A stretch of DNA of 7,834 nt from Desulfobacterales bacterium HSG17 (lineage in GTDB: Bacteria > Desulfobacterota > Desulfobacteria > Desulfobacterales > Desulfococcaceae), in contig JAUCGD010000137.1 of the NCBI GenBank assembly GCA_030377945.1, positions 1-7,834 on the forward strand, read 5' to 3'. Position numbers and translations under genes: made by a program. The notes under the pieces were generated by a model. The model had not been told where the DNA came from. It ran no database searches and saw only the letters and a list, made by a program, of their open reading frames with translations. Numbering within the stretch: the first letter of the stretch is position 1; every line of letters begins with the position of its first letter. This document shows positions 1 through 5,404 of this stretch, piece by piece.

Positions 1-1
1 A

Positions 2-184
2 GATTATATGAGAGACTATGTAAGGACTTATTTCCCTGTTCTGCCACCGGATGAAATGGATGAAGTTTTGAAAAGTATACCGGCTGATATGCGTTTGAAA
101 GGAATTTCAGCTGATGAAATTGTAAAAACGATGACAAATGCCGATAGAAAAAAAATATTGGAATTGCTCAGTAAAAAAATATAG
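2..184 (+). CDS. C-terminal fragment of an unidentified protein (5' end outside window)
   Basis: The frame is open from the left edge and ends in TAG at 182-184, giving 60 residues that begin DYMRDYVRTYF and end LELLSKKI. The fragment is charged and looks mostly helical, with no signal peptide, membrane segment or catalytic motif in the visible part. The stretch ADMRLKGISADEIVK (about residues 29-43 of the fragment) resembles, from memory, the 'RLxGLxxEEI' tails found at the C-terminus of Rpn/PD-(D/E)XK transposase-like nuclease proteins. That is a weak resemblance and no function is assigned. A start inside the window (ATG at 8) is possible but would give only 58 residues, so a truncated longer gene is more likely. 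It is followed by a repeat-bearing gap and then by an unrelated kinase gene. Confidence 0.6.
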   Translation, partial: DYMRDYVRTYFPVLPPDEMDEVLKSIPADMRLKGISADEIVKTMTNADRKKILELLSKKI

Positions 185-197
185 TTATCTCAGATGG

Positions 198-259
198 TCA
201 GGATGATCTCAGGATACAGGGTTTATCCTGAATATCCTTTTACATCCTGGGTATCCTGA
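198..259. repeat. CAGGAT/ATCCTG interspersed repeat cluster with hairpin
   Basis: CAGGAT occurs twice on the plus strand (199-204 and 210-215) and its complement ATCCTG three times (225-230, 244-249, 253-258). TCAGGATA at 209-216 pairs perfectly with TATCCTGA at 224-231 (8 bp, 7-base loop), and TCAGGATAC at 209-217 also pairs with GTATCCTGA at 251-259. Two alternative hairpins are therefore possible. It lies just after the stop of the partial gene and could act as a transcript end or stabilising hairpin, but no U-tract follows. Similar 'ATCCTG' arrays are common between genes in Desulfobacterales-type genomes (recollection). Confidence 0.55.
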
Positions 260-374
260 TTCACTGATTCGGAATTATGATTAATCCCAAAACATACCGA
301 AGCCGGGCAGCCCGCAGTCAGATAAAGCCTGCTGCTTGTAAAACTTTGCAATTATTAAAATTGCTTATGCTAAA

Positions 375-1349
375 ATGGATAAAAAAATGCCATCTTTCTG
401 GCCTGAATCAAAAATTAACCTGGATCAACAAACTTCAGAGATATTTTGGAACAATATAAAAAATGAAGTTTTCCGAATTTGCAGGCACAACCAGCTTCCT
501 TCCGATTTTTCAACTATTGTTAAAGAAGTTTACCTGCCTTTAGCAGCATGGATAAATGGGAAATCACAAGATAAAGAAGGTACTGTGGTTTTGGGCATTA
601 ATGGTGCCCAGGGCTCAGGCAAATCGACCTTATGCAGGTTCCTGGAATTTTTGCTTTTGGAAATCTGGACAATCAGGGCGGTCACCATATCCATAGATGA
701 TCTGTATAAAACAAGGAGCCAGAGAAAATACCTGGCAAAAATTGTTCATCCATTGTTTGAAACACGCGGAGTACCTGGAGCCCATGATGTAAATCTTGGA
801 TTAAAGCTGTTTCAGGACCTGAAAAATATGAAAAAGGGTAGTGAGCCGGTCAGTATTCCGCGATTCAATAAAGCATTAGATGATCGCTATCCAGAATCCC
901 AATGGACTCTCTGCACTCAAGTTCCCAAAGTTATTTTATTTGAAGGCTGGTGCGTGGGAGCTTGTCCCCAGTTAAGTCAGGATTTGGAAATTCCGGTTAA
1001 TTGCCTGGAAAGGGAAAAAGATTCCGAATTTGTATGGAGAAAATATGTTAACTCTCAATTGGAAAAGGTTTATCCCCCATTATTTAATCAAATAGATTAT
1101 CTGGTCATGCTTAAAATTCCCGGAATAAAGCAGGTATTGAAGTGGAGAAAAAAACAGGAACACAAATTAGCTCAATCCCGAAAAAGCAACCGAGGAAATA
1201 ATAGAATCATGACGGATGAAGAAATTGAAGAATTTGTTATGCATTATCAACGCCTGACAGAATATATGCTGGAGGAGATGCCCCAAAGGGCAAATATTAT
1301 CCTGTGGCTTAATGAGACCCATCAAATATATAAAATAACCCATTCCTGA
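375..1349 (+). CDS. P-loop kinase of the D-glycerate 3-kinase / Tda10 family
   Basis: 324 residues, cytosolic, with no signal peptide. Family features in order: Walker A GAQGSGKST (77-85); SIDDLY (106-111), the acidic motif after strand 2; HPLFETRGVPGAHD (125-138), strongly characteristic of the family; PRFNKALDDR (162-171); VILFEGWCVGA (186-196); PVNCLEREKD, where substrate-side residues are expected; and a C-terminal WRKKQEHKL and HYQRLTEYML block. Plant GLYK of this family phosphorylates D-glycerate to 3-phosphoglycerate with ATP. Bacterial and yeast (Tda10) relatives are less well defined, so the substrate here is inferred. The family is related to phosphoribulokinase/uridine kinase/pantothenate kinase folds. 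The ATG at 375 is chosen because the frame is blocked at 339-341 and it gives full family length; the ATG at 387 is an alternative. No clear Shine-Dalgarno site precedes either. The gene stands alone and converges on the oxidoreductase operon. Family confident, substrate not. Confidence 0.87.
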   Translation: MDKKMPSFWPESKINLDQQTSEIFWNNIKNEVFRICRHNQLPSDFSTIVKEVYLPLAAWINGKSQDKEGTVVLGINGAQGSGKSTLCRFLEFLLLEIWTIRAVTISIDDLYKTRSQRKYLAKIVHPLFETRGVPGAHDVNLGLKLFQDLKNMKKGSEPVSIPRFNKALDDRYPESQWTLCTQVPKVILFEGWCVGACPQLSQDLEIPVNCLEREKDSEFVWRKYVNSQLEKVYPPLFNQIDYLVMLKIPGIKQVLKWRKKQEHKLAQSRKSNRGNNRIMTDEEIEEFVMHYQRLTEYMLEEMPQRANIILWLNETHQIYKITHS

Positions 1350-1410
1350 AATACGAATAGTATAAAATGAATCGCAGGGTGAGGGGAAAAAAGCATCAGG
1401 GAATTATCCA

Positions 1411-1518
1411 TAGTACACCGTTTCATAATTTCGTACACAGTTGATTATGTGTATGATTAATGTAGAGACAAGGCATGCCTTGTCTCTACGACTGTGTACA
1501 AATTTATGTGGTGTACTA
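1411..1518. mobile_element. MITE-like palindromic element with TA ends (about 108 bases)
   Basis: The left arm 1411-1441 begins TAGTACACC and ends GTACACAGT. The right arm 1491-1518 is its imperfect reverse complement, beginning ACTGTGTAC and ending GGTGTACTA; the middles CATAA-TTT and CATAAATTT also match apart from small indels. The arms flank a perfect 28-base palindrome at 1462-1489. Terminal TA dinucleotides at both ends fit the TA target duplication typical of IS630/Tc1-mariner-derived MITEs (established for that superfamily); assignment to it here is inference. No internal gene, so it would need a transposase from elsewhere. Confidence 0.5.
1462..1489. repeat. Perfect 28-base palindrome, GTAG...CTAC
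   Basis: Bases 1462-1475 (GTAGAGACAAGGCA) are the exact reverse complement of 1476-1489. It can form a 14-bp cruciform or a hairpin at the centre of the MITE-like element. The same GTAG/CTAC frame and 28-base length recur at 1641-1668, and 'GTAGAGACAAGG' palindromes are, from memory, widely dispersed in Desulfobacterota and cyanobacterial genomes. Confidence 0.75.
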
Positions 1519-1640
1519 GTGTATAATATAAGGTGTATAACGAAAAAGTAGGAGCGCCTTTACACAGGAAAATTCCCTGATGCAGATATTGATACTTAAG
1601 GAGCTCCTGAATATTTAAATACCTGTCAGCTATAATCCCC

Positions 1641-1668
1641 GTAGGGGCGACCAGCCGGTCGCCCCTAC
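1641..1668. repeat. GC-rich 28-base palindrome, GTAGGGGCGACC-AGCC-GGTCGCCCCTAC
   Basis: Twelve-base arms at 1641-1652 and 1657-1668 are exact reverse complements around a four-base centre, AGCC. It is much more GC-rich than its surroundings. It lies 70 bases beyond the gamma-subunit stop and could act as a transcript barrier for that operon, but no T-run follows on either strand. It belongs to a dispersed intergenic palindrome family known from many bacteria (recollection). Confidence 0.75.
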
Positions 1669-1738
1669 ATGTGCCGGTAAATTATTTGTTTGGAGTTACC
1701 TTACAGCAGAAGACTTCTGACACTAAGAATTTATTTTA

Positions 1739-2275
1739 CTATTTTTCAGCAGCTTTTTTCCCTGCTTCCACTGCTGCCATATTAAGGGGAATAAACTTGG
1801 CTTTTGCAGCAAATTCTTCCTTAATGGTTTCTTTCATCAATTCAAAATCAATAATTTTACTTCTGGCCACAAAAGCTGAAAGAGCAACAATATTTGCAGC
1901 TTTTACACTTCCAAGTTCCTTGGCAATATCAGTGGCAGGAACAGCCAGTTCATCTATATCGTCTCTACCGGTTCTTACAGGAACCAGGGAACTGTTAAGC
2001 ATTATTACACCTTCAGGTTTGACAACCGGTGCAAACTTTTCCAATGAAGGTCTATTCATGGCCACCAAGTGAGAAGGATTTTTGATAATGGGTGAACCGA
2101 TTGGGCGGTCGCTGATGACTACTGTACAATATGCAGTACCACCGCGCATTTCAGGGCCGTATGAAGGAATCCATACAACCTCATATCCTGCATTCATTGC
2201 TGTCTGGGCTAATATTTTCCCGATCATCAAAATTCCCTGGCCGCCAAAACCGGCAAACATGACTTCACTTTGCAT
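1739..2275 (-). CDS. korC: 2-oxoacid:ferredoxin oxidoreductase, gamma subunit
   Basis: 178 residues, full length for the stand-alone gamma subunit (COG1014 type). GFGGQG at 9-14 is the glycine-rich signature of this subunit, and SYGPEMRGGTA at 38-48 is a second hallmark; no cysteine clusters are present, as expected. In characterised enzymes the gamma domain helps bind coenzyme A and completes the heterotetramer, which turns a 2-oxoacid, CoA and oxidised ferredoxin into acyl-CoA, CO2 and reduced ferredoxin in the cytoplasm. The ATG at 2275 follows a GGAG site about 8 bases upstream and lies 18 bases after the beta-subunit stop. It is the last gene of the operon, ending in TAG, with no clear terminator behind it. 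The symbol is by family; a Vor-type name is equally possible. Confidence 0.93.
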   Translation of the reverse strand: MQSEVMFAGFGGQGILMIGKILAQTAMNAGYEVVWIPSYGPEMRGGTAYCTVVISDRPIGSPIIKNPSHLVAMNRPSLEKFAPVVKPEGVIMLNSSLVPVRTGRDDIDELAVPATDIAKELGSVKAANIVALSAFVARSKIIDFELMKETIKEEFAAKAKFIPLNMAAVEAGKKAAEK

Positions 2276-2293
2276 ATTATTTCTCCGATATTT

Positions 2294-3034
2294 TTATTCT
2301 TCAGGTGTTTTGTATTCACCCAGTTTAAAATAGGGCAGCAAGGTATCTTCAGTCCATTTTATGGAATCAATGGGAGTCATTCCCCAGTTGGTAGGGCATG
2401 TACTAACCACTTCAACCATGCTGAAACATTTTCCTTCTATCTGGTAGGTAAATGCTTTTTTAATGGCCTTTTTAGTTCTGTTTATATATTTTGGTGTTAT
2501 TACGGTCTGTCTTGTAATATATCCAGGAGTTGCAAGGGATGATAAAAGTTCGGCCATGCGGATTGGCATACCTGTATGACTTACATCACGACCAAAAGGA
2601 GATGTTGTGGTTTTCTGGCCGGGCATGGTGGTGGGAGCCATCTGGCCTCCGGTCATGCCGTAGATTGCATTGTTTACAAAAATAGAGGTGAATTTTTCCC
2701 CCCTGTTTGCTGCATGGACAATCTCACCCATTCCTATGCTTGCAAGATCGCCGTCTCCCTGATAGGTAAAAACCATGAGATCAGGCCGAACCCTTTTTAT
2801 TCCTGTTGCCATAGCAGGAGCGCGGCCGTGGGCTGCTTCCTGAAAATCGCATGAAAAATAATTATAAGCAAGTACTGCACATCCTACCGGCGCAATCCCA
2901 ACAGTGCGTCCCCGGATACCCAGTTCATCAATAACTTCAGCTACAAGTCTATGAATTATTCCGTGGGTACATCCTGGACAGTAATGGGTGTGAGCATCGG
3001 TAAGAGCTTCCGGTTTATTAAATACTTTTCCCAT
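2294..3034 (-). CDS. korB: 2-oxoacid:ferredoxin oxidoreductase, beta (thiamine diphosphate) subunit
   Basis: 246 residues, normal length for the beta subunit (COG1013 type). CPGCTHG at 19-25 is the conserved N-terminal cysteine motif. GDGD at 93-96 and NN at 121-122 form the thiamine diphosphate/Mg binding motif, followed by the family block YGMTGGQMAPT (125-135). It supplies the catalytic cofactor site where the 2-oxoacid is decarboxylated before electrons pass to iron-sulfur clusters. The start is firm: the alpha-subunit stop and this ATG overlap as TAATG (one shared base at 3034), and AAGGAG about 10 bases upstream lies inside the alpha coding sequence. This implies translational coupling and equal amounts of alpha and beta. 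The substrate is not readable from this subunit. Confidence 0.94.
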   Translation of the reverse strand: MGKVFNKPEALTDAHTHYCPGCTHGIIHRLVAEVIDELGIRGRTVGIAPVGCAVLAYNYFSCDFQEAAHGRAPAMATGIKRVRPDLMVFTYQGDGDLASIGMGEIVHAANRGEKFTSIFVNNAIYGMTGGQMAPTTMPGQKTTTSPFGRDVSHTGMPIRMAELLSSLATPGYITRQTVITPKYINRTKKAIKKAFTYQIEGKCFSMVEVVSTCPTNWGMTPIDSIKWTEDTLLPYFKLGEYKTPEE

Positions 3035-4101
3035 TATATATGCTCCTTAACTACATCCATTATTTCTTCGGGATTGGGCACATCACCGCCGCATTTCCCG
3101 TACCATTTAACAGGCCGTTTTCCCAGCACACTCCGCTGAACATCTTCCAGCATCTGTCCCATACTCATTTCAATGCTCAATACAACCTTGCAGCTTTCTT
3201 TTTCAGAGGCTTTTGATATTGCTTCTTCAGGAAAAGGAAAGAGTGTCTGGGGACGAATCATTCCGACCTCGATACCTTCAGCTTTGAGAAAATCAATGGA
3301 TGTCCTGCATACCCTGCTCATGGTTCCGTAACTGACAATCAGAGCCTGATAATCTCCATCAGTATTATATGCTTCATAACAGACCTCTTCTTTTTTCATC
3401 CTGTCATATTTGGATTTAAGAAGCAGATTCCTGTCATTTAAGGCTGTGGGATCAAGAAACAATGATTTTACCAGATTGGGTTTATCAGATTTTCTTGTAG
3501 CCATGCCATTGCTGGCCCATTCATCTTTATTTGTGGGGGTGCTGCTCAGGTCTTCGGGAAATTCCACAGGTTCCATCATCTGACCTATAAGCCCGTCTCC
3601 AAGGATCATGACCGGATTCCTGTATTTTTCAGCCAGGGGAAAGGCTTTCATAACCATTTCCACAGCTTCCTGAACACTGTCAGGAGCCATAACCAGGAGC
3701 CTGTAATCTCCATGTCCACCGCCTTTGGTTGCCTGGAAATAATCACCCTGGGACGGCAGAATACCACCAAGTCCTGGGCCTCCCCTGATAATATTGACAA
3801 ATACCACCGGGCACTCGGCACAGGCAATATAACTGATAGCCTCGCTCATAAGACTGACTCCCGGACTTGAAGAAGTGGTAAAAACCCTTTCACCGGCTCC
3901 TGAAGCTCCGTAAAGCATGTAACCGACAGCTACTTCACTTTCTCCCTGTAAAAATACACCGCCGACTTCAGGCATTCGTTTTGCAAGATATTCGGCAACT
4001 TCAGACTGCGGGGTAATGGGATATGCAAAATAATTAAGACATCCAGCCCTGATTGCAGCCTCTCCTATTGCCTCGTTTCCCTTCATTAATACTTTTGCCA
4101 T
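3034..4101 (-). CDS. vorB: 2-oxoacid:ferredoxin oxidoreductase, alpha subunit (VorB type)
   Basis: 355 residues from the chosen start. GNEAIGEAAIRAG (8-20), YPITPQSE (27-34), the TSSSPG block (about 95-100), GGPGLGG...SQGDYFQATKGGGHGDY and NPVMILGDGLIGQMMEPVEF are all hallmarks of the alpha subunit pyrimidine-binding domain, followed by the transketolase C-terminal-like domain and a final segment reading RPQTLFPFP. Length and wording fit VorB (3-methyl-2-oxobutanoate, branched-chain 2-oxoacid type) better than the longer KorA, but substrate specificity is inference; 2-oxoglutarate is possible. A longer reading from an ATG at 4161 would add 20 Lys/Arg-rich residues lying mostly over the delta gene. 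I reject it, because GGGAGG sits 7 bases before the ATG at 4101 and MAKVLMKGNEA is the usual family N-terminus. It starts 13 bases after the delta stop and overlaps the beta start. Confidence 0.93.
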   Translation of the reverse strand: MAKVLMKGNEAIGEAAIRAGCLNYFAYPITPQSEVAEYLAKRMPEVGGVFLQGESEVAVGYMLYGASGAGERVFTTSSSPGVSLMSEAISYIACAECPVVFVNIIRGGPGLGGILPSQGDYFQATKGGGHGDYRLLVMAPDSVQEAVEMVMKAFPLAEKYRNPVMILGDGLIGQMMEPVEFPEDLSSTPTNKDEWASNGMATRKSDKPNLVKSLFLDPTALNDRNLLLKSKYDRMKKEEVCYEAYNTDGDYQALIVSYGTMSRVCRTSIDFLKAEGIEVGMIRPQTLFPFPEEAISKASEKESCKVVLSIEMSMGQMLEDVQRSVLGKRPVKWYGKCGGDVPNPEEIMDVVKEHI

Positions 4102-4108
4102 AGAATTT

Positions 4109-4114
4109 CCTCCC
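4109..4114 (-). promoter_or_regulatory. Shine-Dalgarno site that sets the alpha-subunit start
   Basis: On the minus strand GGGAGG lies 7 bases before the ATG at 4101, and its first bases directly follow the delta-subunit stop TAA (4117-4115). It is a near-perfect site and decides the start in favour of 4101 over the upstream in-frame ATG at 4161. Confidence 0.85.
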
Positions 4115-4360
4115 TTATCCCTGCCCTTGTTCCTGTTTTTGGGCCTTTTCTGCGGTTTCATTTATGGAAATGGCCACATCAGGACACATGGTGCAGCATA
4201 TGGCACAAAAAATACAATCTTGGGGCCGTGCCTGAAAAGCAGGAAAATATCCCTTTGTATTAACATTTTCAGATATTTCCAAAACACTTTTTGGGCATAC
4301 CTCAACGCATAATCCGCAGCCTTTGCAGCGGTCAGCTTCAATTTCATGTTTATATGACAT
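4115..4360 (-). CDS. korD: 2-oxoacid:ferredoxin oxidoreductase, delta subunit (2x[4Fe-4S] ferredoxin)
   Basis: 81 residues with two classical CxxCxxCxxxCP motifs: cysteines 12, 15, 18, 22 and 49, 52, 55, 59, each set followed by proline. It is therefore a bacterial-type ferredoxin binding two [4Fe-4S] clusters. In four-subunit enzymes this subunit carries electrons from the thiamine site to soluble ferredoxin. The C-terminus is a polar Lys/Gln/Glu/Gly tail (residues 67-81) of no known role. The ATG at 4360 is supported by GAGGAG with a 9-base spacer. It is the first gene of the subunit block, 62 bases after the ATPase stop and 13 bases before the alpha start. An out-of-frame reading over the same bases (4162-4401) is a shadow. 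Confidence 0.94.
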   Translation of the reverse strand: MSYKHEIEADRCKGCGLCVEVCPKSVLEISENVNTKGYFPAFQARPQDCIFCAICCTMCPDVAISINETAEKAQKQEQGQG

Positions 4361-4422
4361 ATATATAAACTCCTCTTTTGCATGAGATCATAAATATACA
4401 ATTACAATCGGTTTTTGAACAA

Positions 4423-5130
4423 TTAAACTGTATCAGGATTTATTACAGCAGCTTTTTTCCAGGGTGGAACAAGCTGTCTGCCCACAGGTAAAACAGGGCA
4501 GGAAAATCGTTTTAAATCAAGCAGGTGTATTAATTCCCTGTCAGCAGTTATAAACTCCAGAGGCAGGTCAGTTTCTTTTGACAGATTTCTGACAAAATCA
4601 TAGCCCTTGTTTATTTCTGTTGAACTTGTTTCATCAATCAGATTAGCATTACCTATTATACCGTTAATCATTAATTTGGAGGCATATTCAATCTCTTTAC
4701 GAATTTTAATGCACCCCTGTATTGTATCGGTAAAGGGCCTGTATGGATTAACAACCTGGAGAACACGAATATCCTTACCCTTTAACACATGAGCCAGGGC
4801 TGCAAGAACCGTGGCACCTGCATCATCCCCGCCTGCATCCACTAAAGCCAGTTCACTGGGCGCACGCAGCATTCCTGCTACTGCGGGGCTGAGGATGGGA
4901 AGGTCGGCATTCATATATTCAGCAGGAGGCAGAACCACCTCTATTCCTAATTCTGCCAGGGCTTTTCTTGCTTCACGGCTTCTGAAATATGGATTAACAA
5001 GATCAAGATCAGCCAGACGCACATCAAGCCCTGCCTTTTTTACAGCTATTGCAAGGTTAACGGCAACCTCTGTTTTACCGCTTCCATAATTGCCGACAAT
5101 AATAACAATTCCGCTCAGGTTGATTTTCAA
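4423..5130 (-). CDS. MinD/CobQ-like P-loop ATPase linked to the oxidoreductase operon
   Basis: 235 residues, soluble. GNYGSGKT at 13-20 is a canonical Walker A, without the extra 'signature' lysine of ParA/MinD (KGGxGKT). LADLDLVNPYFR at 39-50 resembles switch I of the MinD/ArsA/CobQ fold, and LVDAGGDD at 96-103 the Walker B/switch II DxGG. A conserved-looking stretch QVVNPYRPFTDT (about residues 125-136) and a C-terminal RQLVPPW complete the protein. From memory, homologues sit beside 2-oxoacid oxidoreductase genes in sulfate reducers, which suggests a helper role such as cluster or cofactor maturation; this is unproven. The start is TTG at 5130: the frame is closed by a stop at 5157-5155, no ATG or GTG lies between, and the Walker A begins only 12 residues in. 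The Shine-Dalgarno site is weak. It is probably the first gene of the operon. Confidence 0.85.
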   Translation of the reverse strand: MKINLSGIVIIVGNYGSGKTEVAVNLAIAVKKAGLDVRLADLDLVNPYFRSREARKALAELGIEVVLPPAEYMNADLPILSPAVAGMLRAPSELALVDAGGDDAGATVLAALAHVLKGKDIRVLQVVNPYRPFTDTIQGCIKIRKEIEYASKLMINGIIGNANLIDETSSTEINKGYDFVRNLSKETDLPLEFITADRELIHLLDLKRFSCPVLPVGRQLVPPWKKAAVINPDTV

Positions 5131-5215
5131 AGTATTACCGATAAAAAAGTTTATTTATTCAAGTACCAAAAAGACAATAAATTCAATAAAACCAATATTA
5201 AAAAAATAACTTGTA

Positions 5216-5244
5216 TTTGTATTTTTTATTTTTGCTGATGTCAA
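5216..5244 (-). promoter_or_regulatory. Candidate sigma-70-type promoter for the ATPase-oxidoreductase operon
   Basis: On the minus strand, a perfect -35 TTGACA (5244-5239) is followed after 17 bases by TACAAA (5221-5216), matching four of six -10 positions. It would start transcription near 5209, leaving an AT-rich leader of about 80 bases before the TTG start at 5130. Spacing and position fit; the -10 is imperfect and the region is AT-rich, so chance similarity is possible. Confidence 0.45.
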
Positions 5245-5390
5245 GTAATTTTAAAGAAAGGTCATCCCCGGGAGATAATAACAGGGAAAATTAAAACCCT
5301 GAAAAATATATTCAACTTGACAAAAAATTACATAACTGGTTTTTCCTTATATAAAGATTTTTTTACAGTTTTTTTATGTTTAACAAAAAA

Positions 5391-5396
5391 GGAGGG
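5391..5396 (+). promoter_or_regulatory. Shine-Dalgarno site setting a TTG start
   Basis: GGAGGG lies 8 bases before the TTG at 5405. The strength and spacing of this site, with the lipoprotein signal peptide encoded right after it, support the TTG start over the in-frame ATG at 5432, which would remove most of the signal peptide. Confidence 0.8.
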
Positions 5397-5404
5397 TAAT
5401 TCTG

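Larger units (their letters stand above)
1393..1583. repeat. Outer inverted repeat enclosing a MITE-like element
   Basis: GCATCAGGGAATT at 1393-1405 is the perfect reverse complement of AATTCCCTGATGC at 1571-1583 (13 bp). The arms enclose the TA-ended element at 1411-1518 and about 50 further bases containing two GTGTATAA direct repeats (1519-1526, 1533-1540). The arms may be the ends of an older non-autonomous element, or a long-range RNA stem. There is no transposase coding inside. Confidence 0.55.
1350..1738. other. 389-base convergent intergenic region rich in inverted repeats
   Basis: No coding frame of conviction lies between the kinase stop and the gamma-subunit stop. The region is occupied by a nested inverted-repeat structure (1393-1583), a 10-base palindrome AGGAGCTCCT (1599-1608), a GC-rich 28-base palindrome (1641-1668) and a short CAGAAG-A-CTTCTG hairpin (1707-1719). 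No hairpin followed by a convincing T-run is present for either converging gene, so their transcription end points are not evident. Confidence 0.7.

Noticed and set aside
277..459. 60-codon plus-strand open frame
   Set aside because: It overlaps the start of the kinase gene in another frame, has no Shine-Dalgarno site, and its product is a Lys/Arg/Leu-rich shadow with no family resemblance.
1707..1719. CAGAAG-A-CTTCTG hairpin as terminator of the oxidoreductase operon
   Set aside because: The stem is only 5-6 bp with too small a loop, and no T-run follows it on the minus strand.
1671..2333. Plus-strand open frames opposite the gamma subunit
   Set aside because: They are antisense to a clearly conserved subunit and contain no recognisable domain.
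4102..4161. 20-residue N-terminal extension of the alpha subunit
   Set aside because: It lies mostly over the delta gene, is a run of Lys/Arg/Asn, and the strong GGGAGG site points to the ATG at 4101.
4162..4401. Minus-strand 79-codon frame over the ferredoxin subunit
   Set aside because: It is a shifted-frame shadow of the two-cluster ferredoxin, whose eight cysteines leave no doubt about the true frame.
5317..5355. TTGACA (5317-5322) with TATATAAA (5348-5355) as promoter of the TolC-like gene
   Set aside because: The spacer is 25-27 bases, far beyond the usual 16-18, and no -10 match lies at the right distance.
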